Shown: piece by piece, positions 10,862-24,283 of the stretch
Position numbering within the stretch: position 1 is the first letter of the stretch
Layout of the letters: each line of letters opens with the position of its first letter
From: Istiophorus platypterus
Lineage: Eukaryota > Chordata > Actinopteri > Istiophoriformes > Istiophoridae
DNA: 64,000 bases
Direction: 5' to 3'
Assembly: GCA_016859345.1 (NCBI GenBank)
Contig: CM029114.1
Coordinates: 17,370,001 to 17,434,000 of the forward strand
Translations under genes and position numbers: made by a program
Notes under the pieces: generated by a model
Told to the model about the DNA's origin: nothing
Databases searched by the model: none
Seen by the model: only the letters and a program-made list of their open reading frames with translations

Positions 10862-13377
10862 GTGTGAGGTTGAGAGAGAGAGAGGCAGAGAGAAACATCC
10901 CACTTTAGTACCACTCTACTCTAGTCCTGCATGACTCACACCTTTTACTGTGTGGTCTGACCACAGGCGCACAGCTGAATGCCCCTGTGTAGAGCTGAAA
11001 TCATTCTGAAGCATCTCATCCCTCTAAGGGATGACAGAATATTTCTTAATTAACAAGTCTAGTTTCCTTATTTGTTTTTTTTTGTTTGGGATTTTTCTTG
11101 TGTTTTTTTGTGGGGTGTTTTTATTTGTTTTTGTTTGTTTTTTTGTTTGTTTGATTTTATTTGATTTTATTTTTTTCTCACACCAAAAGTTCATTGTCTT
11201 TATAAAAAGTTGAGACGCTAGCAGCATGGCTCCTTGGTCAGTAATGTCAGTCTGTCGATTCGCCAATTTGGTCCAAATTAAAATAAATCAACATCTGTTA
11301 TAGAGGTCTTTGCTTTTTTTTTCAAGGGAACCACACTGGCAGCACAAATCAATAGGAGTGCTACTTGTGCTGCCACTTTTCATGAAAACTACTCAATTTT
11401 TATTGTGTGATTTGGAAATGTCATTCAAGAGTTACTTTACTGGAAATCAGAGCAAGTTTGGTTGTATATTAAACACAAAGAGTTGCATTTGTGGACAAAT
11501 TAAACATAATCTTTCTATTTTCCATGAAATTTCCTCAGCTCATGTATGACTCATAGCTTTAATTTTTAAATTCTAAACAGCTGCAGTCAGCCTGCTACAA
11601 TCCCCTCTGCAGCATCCTCTCTGAATCTTCAATTTCTTCACCTGCCACACAGTCTTGTTTCTCTCTGTTTGGTTTGTAACTCTGTTTGATTAGACATCAG
11701 TTGTTTTTTATTGGTCCTGCACTACACACATTACATTTAGGAATTCAGAAAAAGTCCAAACACACATGAAAAAGGTTGCATGCTTATGGTTCAGAACTCT
11801 GTATATACTTCATTTTTTAAACAACCAAAATAGCCAACACCAGCCCACTATTTTTTTTTTTTAACTCATCCAATAAAACTTTTGGCACTGTGGTTCTCCA
11901 GAGGGCCTCTAAACCTTAGCACACCACAGTGGATTGGTTTTGGAGTCCACATTGCCATCTTGTGCACAAGTATTGTAGCTGTTTTTGTTTTATTTTTTGA
12001 ATTATGTGTATTGACTGCATCATCTTATAATTCTTTGCTGCTTTGTGGGCCACCGATTAAAGCTTTTTGAGTGGCCATAAATAAAATAACCGGTTTGATG
12101 AAGGCTATTCTGTTATTGATTTTGATATTAAAATGTAAGGTAAGTGGAAAATGTTCTGTTCAGATTTGACTGACTGTTGGGAGTTATACATAGCTTATAC
12201 ATAGCTTGTCAGTAACAGCTTTGAGTTTAATATGGACTCAACTAATGCAGGTAAGTGCTCTGACTGGTAAAATTTACAAGCGTTCTTCCAGTATGACTAT
12301 TTTTTGACAAAATATTCTGAGAATGAGACAAAATTGCTAGCTCTCAGCAGTGCTGGAAGTGATTGAATTCACATTCAGTGCTGCAAATTATTATCGCAAA
12401 TATCCAGAGGGATTGATTCTGTGTAGTTCTATTGTACATTTCTGAGTAAAAGAAGACGACTGTGGCAGCTCAGTGAAATATCCCTCAGTCAGCATAAATT
12501 TCAGTGTGGACCTGCAGCAGGGGGTTCCCTCAGCAATAATTTAAATCCAGCAAATGAAAATCTGGTGTAGAGATTTGTTCACTTTTTGAAATCAGAAAAG
12601 TAGCATTGAGTTAGCAGCCTTGTATTGTATTTCTCCTCTGTGTGTCTTCGATGTAAAGTATCACAGACTGGCCAGTACGGTTAACATGAGCATGGTTTGT
12701 TCAGTTTTTACTAACCACTCATTAAAGGGTTCCTGGGTGAGGACATCCACAGTTGTCTAGTGAAGTTATAAATGTTGTCAGTAACAGAGATCACTTCAGT
12801 CTCACTGCTACAACTGAGGTGAATATGTGATTGACAAGTCAGATGCATTACTGCCTGAGGCTCAACCCTTCTGTCAGATGACTTTCAAAGAAAAGTCAGA
12901 ATGACATTTTCAGTCCTGTAATTGTTGCATTAAGTTCAGAAACAGATACTGTGAGTAACTGCTCCAATTTGGAAGATCTGTACTATCATTAGCTTATAAT
13001 ATGAAAAGGACGTTTTTTTAAACTATTAAATCTGTGTTCCAACCAAGCCCTTTTACAAATGTGATTGGTCTCATTGGCTCATTAATGGCTCTTTTGATTG
13101 GGCTAGTTTCTATGCATGAATGTGGTCCTTGTCTCTTCCTCTCCTCTCCTCTCCTCTCCGCTGCTACAGGCTTCTTTGTTTCTGTTTTCTTGTTTTGTTG
13201 TGTATGTCTGCCTTGTATGTATCATATTATATGGGCTAGGGAATTTTTTTCTTGGACTTGCCAGCTGATTACACGACTGGAATCAATTCCTTGTTGCATT
13301 TTTCTTTCTAATACAGGGGCAGTGTGATATGTGATATGGTATGTGTTGATCTATTCAGTGTTTTGTTCTTACTGTTT

Positions 13378-13384
<7 letters not shown>

Positions 13385-13416
<32 letters not shown>
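13385..13416 (+). repeat. (GT)n microsatellite in evi5l intron 1
   Basis: A GT run of about 32 bases continues into irregular TGTATG units to about 13442. A short TCCTC repeat lies nearby at 13137-13158. Confidence 0.9.
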
Positions 13417-13426
<10 letters not shown>

Positions 13427-14989
13427 ATGTGTGTTGTGTGTGTCTTCATCATTACTTCCTGTCTCTGGTAAGTAGCTGCTATACAGTATGCAGCACAACA
13501 CCCGAACTAGGTGTGATACCTTTATTCTATCCCTTCATATTCAGGTGTCTATCTTTACATATATATTTTTAAAGATGAAAAAGATGTTGGTCAGCAGAGC
13601 ACAGGGCCTACATATGCTATCTCACATTAGCAAGTTGAATGTTGCACTCAAGACACAAATGCATTGTACCCCATTAATCACTGGAAGTAATCAATCTAAC
13701 CTGGAACACTAGAACACAGGCATCTTTATTTTGAAAACCGCAGTCAAACAAAAATCTATTCACAATTCCTTTGACCCAAGCAGTGAGGTCAATCTTCCAT
13801 TTGCTGAAAAAGCTTTTACCTTGCCGCTAAACCACGCCTGGTTTTCCACGAATAGGAAAACAATTAAAAGCTGCCCTAACCGGCCCGTTCCCAGCCAGTG
13901 GCTTTAGTTCTGTATAAGCTGCATGATCCCTGCCTTATCTCTTTGAGCTCAGTCAGTTATTCATCTGATTGATTTAATTAGTCTTTAGATTTTTAATAAA
14001 TTCTCCTGCTGTTTGCCATAAATTTGAAGCACCATCTCTGAATCCACATTAATCTCACAGGTGTGTGACCAAGGCTCAGTCCGTTTAAAAGCTGTACAGC
14101 ATGACATTAATTGAATAACAGGGTATCAGGTCATTAGCGATAATTACTTGGTGTGGCTGTAACGCTACTGTGGCTCTCTCCCTCCTCTTTATAACAATGA
14201 AATTAACGCATCCCAGAAGTTCTTAGATTCTTGTGTCCTCCCACTTCAGCAGCATTGTTTCTGCGTCAGGCATCCCTGGGCAGCTCTCTGATGGCAGAGT
14301 GCGTCCACCGCGATGGACCACGGCGCTCTCAGTCAGATGACGTCATTACAGTAACTAAGGGCTGCTCTTTCAAAGCAGTCATGTGATCCAGGGCGCGGAG
14401 GGGCATTATTGGCCTCTTAATGTGGATTGCAATATATATACGCTATGTTTGCAATATGATGCCAAGCATGATATCTTACATTTTTGCTACGCCTAATTTT
14501 TAAGGAGTTTTGTACAGAGGGAAGTCATTTGTTTATCTGTTTGATTGCTTTATACTCAGCTGCCAGTTGACAAGGTTTACTTAGCTATTGCTATTGCTAA
14601 ATGCTGATAGTCTACTTCAGCAGCCCTGTAATAAATCCTGCTTTCATGAAGGTTATAATGTTTATACATTACATCACACGTCATGCTGTTTAGTCACAGG
14701 TTTTGTGCAATTCGAGGACATACTGTAGTTGTTGTTTTAATTCCGGTAATGACATAGTAACTACTGCTTTGATCCATTTTCTTTAAATAGCTGTTTTTCG
14801 TCATTTTCATTCAGCTTTTTCTGCATCCATGACAGGTTTGAAGACCTCTGATTATATTGGCTCCACGGCCAGCCAGGTGGCCAGTCAGGCGACATCAAGG
14901 CTCACTGAGGAAAGAGAACAACAGTGTGACAGGGAGACACTCTTACCACACCAGCACTGCTTCAAGCATCCCACTCCATCGTCACGGCC

Positions 14990-17900
14990 ATGTCTATACC
15001 CAGCAGCAGCCCAGAGAGAGAGGCCTCTGGTGTGGCTCTCCCTCCGCTGGAGTGCCCTTCTTCCCCTCCTGGCATGGACCCAGACCCCCCATCAACAGGC
15101 AGCCCAGTGCTCAGCCCAGACTCATCTTCCCATGATGCTGTGCTGTCGGCACCAGCAGCCTCTCCAGCAGACTCAGAGAATTTGAGTCCTGATGAACTGG
15201 AGTTGTTGGCCAAACTGGAGGAACAGAACAGGTGAGTTCAGTAGTTTTTCTTACTGTGCGTAACCACAGACGTGAAAACAAAATAGTTATTACAGTTTCA
15301 CTGTGACTAAGTGGGACCCAAACTCTAGAATATAGATGAAAGAACAGACAAATAGGTCAAGTTCAAAGTGAAGCTAAAGTTTGATTTCCGCCGCAGAAGA
15401 TAAAGTACAGAAAATAATGAGGGTTGAAGGTAGTTTTAAAACAGTAACTAATTAATCAGATGAGTCTAATGAGGGAGAAAATTTGAATGTCTTGATGTTA
15501 AAATGACAGTAGAGGTACAGGTTATCAGAAAACTGGATGGCTGATCATCATCCTGGAAGTTGCATCCAAGAACATCACAGTTCAATCACATACAGAGAAC
15601 ATTTTCATGCATTAAAATCCAAATATTGTTTTTTACACAGAAACCACTGACATTACTGTCCTCAACTAATTACTTAGATGAAAACAAAGGGAATATTGCT
15701 GAACATTTAGAAAGATGCCAAACTAAAAAAGAAAGTCTGTCCTTCACAGATTATGTGAGAGCTTTAAATTGGTCTTTCCCTGATTTTCAAGAGCACTTAC
15801 ATTATCAGAAATTGCTATGTATTTGTGATGCTTAAAGTGATCCTGCATTTAGCACTATGCTTGTTTTGAGAGGGAAAAAAAGCATACAGATGGATAGCAG
15901 AGACGTGAATTATGCAGTGATGCATTATTCATGGTAATGGGTATGTAGGTTAGCTTTTTGGAAAACCGTGACGAGGTGAGGTTTATAAATATTGTCCTAT
16001 GTGGAGGAATATCCCTAAACTAGGGCTGGGCCCTATGTCTTTTTTTGTCTTTTAAAACATTTATTTCAACAGTTTAAAAAATGCAATGAGCTTGAGATGC
16101 GGAGCAAGAACGGAAGGTATTGAACAAAGTCAACACTTGACACAGGTAAAGGTCAACAGTATATTACACAGGTATTTAGGTGCAGTTACCACTTACTACT
16201 GAAAATAAAAAAGAGAAATACAGAAAAGCAAAAGCAGAAAATAGTAGCATTAATCAGTGTCACCAACAGTGTTAATTGTGATATACAGTCTTATTGTTTG
16301 ACTTCTCTTAGACAAACTCCCGAGTCGCACCTGATACTCTCATAACCAACATGACTTCCTGATGTCATGTTCAACGTGATGGACAGAAACTAGAAAATCT
16401 AATCTGCATATTTTTAACAAATTTTAATCTTTCTGGTCATCTGGTTATTTCTAGCTGTAGATGGAACAATGTTGCCAGCTTCAGTATCTCTCCATCAGAG
16501 GGACACCTCAATCCCTAAATCAAATGAACTTTCATTTTCACTAGAGTAAAACACCTCTCTCATTTACAGCATGTACCTTTTTCAAGAAGCTCATCATTTA
16601 ATCGCTTCAGGATCCATCTCCTCAGGGACAATATCTGAAAATGTAATCACCTGGTTTCACAGTCATGTTTTAGAAAATGACTTTTCTATTCAAGGGTAAG
16701 GTTTAATCCCTGTATTGGGTAATGTTTAATCCCACACAACAGCACCAGATTCTCCATTGGAAATGTCTGTAATAACAATTTTATCAGACGTGCTCACCTG
16801 AAATAGCCCACCAATGCAAAAAATATATATATATTTATTTTTGATTAGACTTTATCAATCCCAGTAGGGATTTGCTAAAGTAAAGGTCAATTCATACTTT
16901 CCAAGTCCACATTTCTGCAAGGGTCTGCTTTGGTCCACGTGACACAAGTGCGTCTTATGGAGACGTCTGCGTGCAGCCCAAATTTTGCAACCGCACGGAC
17001 TGTACACACAGCAAGAGCGCCGACCATGCATTCCCCAGATAACAAAAATGATGCTTGTTTTGAAGAGATGGAGAGGTTGTGTGAGGAGATCTGGCGTTAT
17101 CCAAAGCCAAAATGGCTGTCTTTGTATTGTTTTTGCAAGAAATCATGGAGACACTCGGGAGGGATGAAAATGCCTGCTGTCAAAAATGGAAGTATCTGGA
17201 GTAGAGAAAAGATTGCAGCTTTCCTCAGAGACAGAGAGTATAACCAAGCCTTTAATCACTTTCAAAATAAAAAGATTAGCAGTGTGATATTTAAAATGCA
17301 AGGAGCCACATGCTGAACATTATTTCATCCACCCATCACAGGTTTCAGCAGAAGCGTCAGACTCCAGGACATCAAGTGACTTAAAAGACTCTGACATTTG
17401 GGGTCAAAGTGGAACTGAACCTGACACCCTCAGGTGTACAGAGCTTACTCTTTAATCACATCATCTCTGCCTCCTGCCATCCTGTTGCCCCAGATTAAAA
17501 AAGCAAAAACATTCAAATGAATAGATCAACATTTTTATAAATATGCTTCTGTGCTTCTTTCTAAGCATTATGAGAGAAGATTGAACAATCACATAATAGT
17601 TTAGCGGAGCATAGAGGGTGAAAACAGGAAAACAGCTAGCCAGCCTATGTCCAAAGACTAAAAACCCAACTGGTAGCACCTCTGACACAAAATATCACTT
17701 CATACCTTGTTTTTTAAGCCATGGTGGCATGGTATTTGTTTTTTTTTACACCAAAAACCATGTTTTAAAATGATAACTTGCTGTTTAATGATATTAAAAA
17801 TGCGGGGCTAGAAATGCGGCCCACGCTGGCCGATCTCAGCTGTCCCAGAAGAGTTTTCAAACCCATGGCCCCAATTTTTAATTGCAATTTACTTCTTTAT

Positions 17901-20091
17901 TTTGTTTTTACATTTTTATTTGACGACTGTAATTTGGCACTTTGTGCTGTACTAATAAAATAAATCAGTAGCCAGAGGACAGTAGATTAGTTGTGCAAAT
18001 AAACAAGTGTTTGAATTCTTAGAGGGATTATCCGTTGTTTTGAGCATCTCGCTTTTCTCCAAACTGTGGATACCAACTCCCCAATAATCCTTTTGTCTAT
18101 TAACTCTTGTCATCAATGCCTACATGAAAAAAAATAGTTTATTACCTTAACCAGTGCTCCAAAAACCTTTTACATATTCATAAAACAATCAATCTTATAC
18201 AATGTGCTGTGTATAAGAATTTTGGGAATATTTCCAAGATATAGCATACATTGGTGAAAACTATGAAAAATTTAATACAAATTGTTTTGTTTTGTTTTTC
18301 GTTTTGTTTTTTTACAAAGTGTTTTAGCCACCATCAACTATGTTAATAGATTACCCATCAAAATTTTGACAAAATAAAAAAAAAAAATCTGCTTCATGAA
18401 GTAAGTTCATAACTGCCATTGAATTCACGCACGATCTACAGGAATGTTTTGCATTGGTCCTTGGCAGATTAAAACAAGTCCCCAAATTATCTAGATGCAT
18501 AATGTGAAGCCAGTGCCCTCTCAAGTCCACTGACAAATAGATATGTTGAATAAAACACTGTAAACTGGTAGGTCAACAGTCTAAAAGCGGGATAAATGTT
18601 GTCTCATTAACATTAGTCAGTAAACCAGTGATATTCAGGTACACTGCTGTAGTGGGACTTTTGTTTATATCTCAACTTTTGTTGTTACTGCTGCTCTGTG
18701 AGCCTGAACATCCAAGTAGAAGCAGCCGTGATTGCACGCCATGCCAGCAGAGCGCACAACTTCCATGCCAAAAGAAGGCTGCAGGGGACTGAGTAAGCCT
18801 GTGTACAAGAAGACGTTACCCATCCCCACCCAGCCCTCAGTTTCCTGTGAAATCCCTCACAGGATTTCTATGCCATTAAAGGCAGCATACTAATTTCGTT
18901 TGTAGCTTGTAATGTATGAAAGATTGATTAAGTGGGACATCAGTTTGACTCACTGCTATCTGAGTTGCATCACAGGTCATGCACAAACTGTACCGTTCCA
19001 CGCAGTGTCACAGTCTGCCTCAATGTCACATCTGCCTGTCATAACTCTTAATGCTCATCTTAGCGTCCCTGTCACTCTTCAGTTTGTGCACTGTTGGCTG
19101 TGTGAGACAAACATGCTATTCCGTGTGGTCATGTGTCTTTTCCATCTGATCTGAAATCAATTGTAATTTGAGCTTCTCATAAAGTGTTTCTTCATGCAGG
19201 TTGCTGGAGGCTGACTCCAAGTCCATGCGGTCGATGAGCGGATCACGGCGCAACAGTGGCTCCTCACTGGTGTCCAGCTCCTCGGCCTCCTCCAACCTGT
19301 CACACCTGGAGGAGGATACCTGGATCCTGTGGGGCCGCATAGTCAACGAGTGGGAGGAGTGGAGACGCAAGAAGGACAAACTCCTGAAGGTGGGGATTGG
19401 GGACTAGAGATGGAAAATGAGAGATTAGAGCTGTCACATGCAGCATTTTCTTAAGAATGAGTCATTAAATATAATTAAAAATGAGAACTCAATGAGAAGA
19501 TTATCAGCTTTTTTCTGGGGGGGGGGTTCCTTCCCAATCCCTGCCTGAATCTGTTGACACACATTCATATGATAGTAGAATCTACCAATGCCTTTAAGTT
19601 GCACCGTACAAATATGCCTCTCTCATCATCCTTTTCTCCGCTTCTTTGACCTTTGCATCTCCCTGTGTCCTCTGACAAAAAGAGACAACCCAGGGGAAGA
19701 GAAGATGGATGAGACAAGCGACAGCGAAAATGAGACAGGCCAAAATAGTAGAGCCAACAATCCAGGCGAAGTGAAACTGACTGCCTGCAAACTCCATACA
19801 CACAAAAATATGACAGAGTTAAGCTTAACGATGACTGAAAAACATTAGGTCTAGGGTTATTGTGCAGAGTGATACATCACCGAGTGGCAGTAATTACGAA
19901 GTGTTAATGAATGGTCCTTTTAAACACGTCTGTTCAACGCTCCAAAATCGATTCCTCTTCTCCCATTTGCCTGTTCTTTTGCTCTTCAAGACACCATCGC
20001 ATCCCTCACTGCATAAAGAAGAAGCAAGGTATTAAAATTAGTCCTATTTAATCTCTCTCTGTCTCTGTCTGTCTGGCTCTCTCTCTGGCTC

Positions 20092-20133
<42 letters not shown>

Positions 20134-23100
20134 CCCCCCATGCAGGAGTTGATCAGAAAGGGCATCCCTCATCATTTCCGGGCCATTGTCTGGCAGCTGC
20201 TAGGCAACGCCACTGACATGCCGGTGAAGAACCAGTACTCTGAGTTGCTTAAAATGTCCTCCCCCTGCGAGAAGCTCATCCGCAGAGACATCGCTCGCAC
20301 CTACCCCGAGCATGAGTTCTTCAAAGGCCAGGACAGCCTGGGGCAGGAAGTCCTCTTCAATGTCATGAAGGTGAGGAATGCAGCGTTTGACACTGACCCA
20401 AGGTCTGGACTTCTCTGTATGATATTTAGTATTTATTACAAGATGAGATAAGATGAGTGTATTTTGGAATAAATGTTTTTGTGTGCACGCATATGTGTCT
20501 TAAGCTGTGGGTTAAGGTTTAAAATTGAGTTGCTTTATCTAGTTAGTTGCTAAGTTAAGTATGCTGTTGTCATTATTAATATTGGGATTTCCTGGTGGCA
20601 AAGGCTTAAAGACTCTGAGCATATATTTGCAGTTGGACAATTGCCATGCCATCATTTCAACCAAGGTTAAGTTGAAATTCAGTGTTACTCACCAAAATGC
20701 ACTGTGTACCCTCAAGGTATAATAAACGTGTTTAATGCATTTCTTTCCTTATAAAATGTCTGTAAACAAAAGTTTCCGTATGTTTTCCATTGTGCATTGT
20801 TAACATCCTATGTTTACGGGCCAGCAGTCTTCTTTTCTGCTTTTGTTGTCACAGGAATGGGGGTTTTTTACTGCCTGTAAGGTCACATGAATGCACAATG
20901 CAAAAAAATGCCCCGCACAAATGCATTTCTCCTTAGTGCTAAACTCCGTAGGGACTATTTAATAGGTTGACTATTTCTGCAGATATTGTTTAAAATCCCT
21001 CAAATGTTTTCAGAGCCCAAGGTTACGTCTTCAGATTGTTTGCCCACATCCTATGGAGTGTGAACTGGAAAGATCTGAGTGGCTATAATTAGCATCTTTA
21101 TTTTCCCAGGCTAAGTCTTACCTACCACATCCACATCCACATCCTATGGAGTGTGAACTGGAAAGATCTGAGTGGCTATAATTAGCATCTTTATTTTCCC
21201 AGGCTAAGTCTTACCTACCAAAAGTGATTTTGTTCCTGAAACAAAATCTGTAGGTAAACAAGGAAGTGTGGTTGCTGACCACCATGCAAACAAGCGAGTT
21301 CACCGGCTACGCATCAGTCAGGTTTCCTGGTAGCTGAGCTCCTCCGAAAATGAAAGGACCCCTGGTGACTTGTTGATCCTTGTTGATCAAAGTCTGAGTG
21401 TTTGGTAGGATTACAGCTATCATTTGCGCGGTTTTTTACAAATACAAAGCACAGCAAATGTAATATTGTGAGTGTTTGTGTTTTCCAGGCATACTCTCTG
21501 GTGGATCGAGAGGTGGGCTACTGCCAGGGCAGCGCATTCATTGTTGGCTTACTGCTTATGCAGGTAATCAAATATCCCAGGAAAGTGATCCATAATGAGG
21601 ACACTGTGCCCAAAAGCTCAGTAGCTTCACCATGGGAGTAATGATATTTATCATAATCTGTCCCACTAAATTTCTCCAATTACTGCAACCAAAAACATTT
21701 GATTATGTGGCAGGTTTTTGGAAAAGTTGCAAGACAATGAATTTGTCTATAGAGGTTCATTCAGTGATCATTAAGATATGAGAGTCACTTTGTAATGGAA
21801 CAGTTCAACATAAGCAGTGTCTGCTTTATAACTAATGAGGGACCCGTACTCACCCATCTCACCTCCTCCCAGATGCCCGAGGAGGAGGCGTTTTGTGTTT
21901 TTGTGCGTCTGATGCAGGAGTACCGTCTGAGAGAGCTGTTCAAACCCAGCATGGCTGAGCTGGGTCTCTGCATCTACCAGTTTGAATATCTGCTTCAGGT
22001 AAAGAGGAAACTGTAGCGTCAACAACAATATCAACATGAGGGTTGCAATGTGAATCTTGTCCACAGAGGGGCAGCAAATCCTTCTTTTATATCTCCAGCA
22101 CATCACTTCCCTCTCTGACTTGGCCTTTTGAGTTTATTCTAGGTATTTGGGGTTTAAAATCATGCTCTTTTGTTACCTCAGGAGCAACTTCCAGAGCTGA
22201 ACGTCCATTTCCGGTCCCAGAGTTTCCACACGTCCATGTACGCCTCATCCTGGTTCCTCACCCTTTTCCTCACCTTCCTCCCTCTGCCTGTCGCCACTCG
22301 CATCTTTGATATTTTCATGTATGAGGTAGGAAAGGTGTTATCTTGTCTTTTAAGTATCTGAAGATAGATTTTATGTGTTTGACAGTGTATATTGAGATCA
22401 CTAATCTGTTCTTTCAGTTTACTGAGCACATATAATAAAATATATGACCTGTCTGCAGGGTCTGGAGATTATCTTCCGTGTGGGCCTGGCCATCCTTCAG
22501 TATAACCAGACTGACCTCATTCAGCTGGACATGGAGGGCATGTCGCAGGTAAGCAGCCGCTGCTTTATGCTACTATCCGCAGACATGAGGTTCATGTGCA
22601 GACTCAGTTACGAGTCACATGATACACCTTTCCTTTGAACCTTCTGAACTACAGATGTGCTTTGATTCAATTTTTCTTTAAGAAGGCTTGTTTTTTTCAC
22701 AGTGATCTGAAACATAAACCGGCACATATTTAATGAGGCTATGACCCTCTTGTGCATCAGTGCATAGTGGAACACTGGCATGATTTTGATTTTTATGCTG
22801 TCTTTGCAAGGTTCATTGTCTGTTATGTTTATCTTTCATTATCTTGATGCAGCAGCTGTAATAACAGCCGTAAGAAAGAGACCGTTAACACTGACAAAAA
22901 TGCATTTTTTGTGCCTTAATAAAATCCTCCCATTGATCATGGTCGTATTATTCAAATCCATCTGATCCTTAACTAGAGACCAAACCTGAGAAAAAAAATA
23001 AAAGGTTGTGCCTCACAGTGTTTTGGTAGCTTTTCTGGTCATTGTATATCTTTTGCTCATACACTCCTTTTATATTTCTATACTCTCTTGCTGTTGGTAT

Positions 23101-24252
23101 AATAGGCACAGTATAAAGAAGATGCAACTATCTATGATTAATATTTTCATTGTTGATTTAACTCGATTTCAACCAAACTGAACTGTTTTGTTGATTAAAA
23201 AGCCAAAAAAAAAATTAGCCTAAGGGGAAATTTTGGCAGTTTTTGTAGTGATTGTTAAATTTAACAGCTAATGAATCCTCTGTTGTCATCACATCAATTA
23301 ATTGACCAATGATTCGGCTCTAGTAAATAATAAAATCCTCAAGGGATTCACAGATAAGCTTTGTTTTTACATTTATTTACCTAATTCAGTCCTGTAGGAA
23401 CAGTAGCCAAAGTAATACATTTTGGAGTTTTTTTAAGCTAAAGTTTCAACTAGGTTCTTCAATTAGTACTTTCTAGGTGTTTCTCTGAACTTTATTTCAG
23501 CAGTCTGAAATTCAAGTGATAACACAAGTGATATGATGCAGTAAATCAGGGGTTTGATTGATTTTGCATGTTTTTTTTAAATCAATAGTGAAACATAAAT
23601 GTAGCTTATTATCTTGCCACAAAGCCAGCACAGATTCGCCGCTGCTCTTGTTCACTCTTCTCAAATGTGTCTGCCTGATCCTTCATTAAATATGAACGAG
23701 CATCTTTGTCTGTCTTGAGCTCTCTAATCTTGTGTCTGTTTCCCTCTGGGTCTGCCAGCATTTCCAGAAGGTTATACCCCACCAGTTTGACAGCTGCCCA
23801 GACAAGCTGATCCTCAGGGCCTACCAGGTCAAATACAACCCCAAGAGGATGAAGAAGTAAGAGGCACCTGTTACTCAACTAACAACTAACGAGACTCAGG
23901 CTTGATGGGTTTTATGAAGCCCAGGAGAGTTTGTATCTCTGTCTCACTAATGATGAGGTTTTACAGCGAAGCACACGTCAAACACTGGATATGAGTTTGT
24001 TTGTTTTGTTTTTTAACTGATATGTTGAGTGGATTGTAAACCAGGAAGAGACATTTCCTGTTCTATAATCAAATTTAAATGAAAAACAAATCATCGAAGC
24101 TTGACCTTTTTTGTTTGTTTGTTTGTCTGTTTTTTTTAGTAATTTAACTTTTGTAAATGTGTATAATCTGTTTTTATTTGTTTTTCATTAGACTTGAGAA
24201 AGAATATACCACTATCAAGAACAAAGAAATGGAGGAACAAATTGAGATCAAG

Positions 24253-24283
<31 letters not shown>

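Noticed and set aside
19588..19848. Possible alternative evi5l exon (DETSDSENETG acidic stretch)
   Set aside because: There is no acceptor/donor pair with fitting phase around it; its neighbours join in frame without it.
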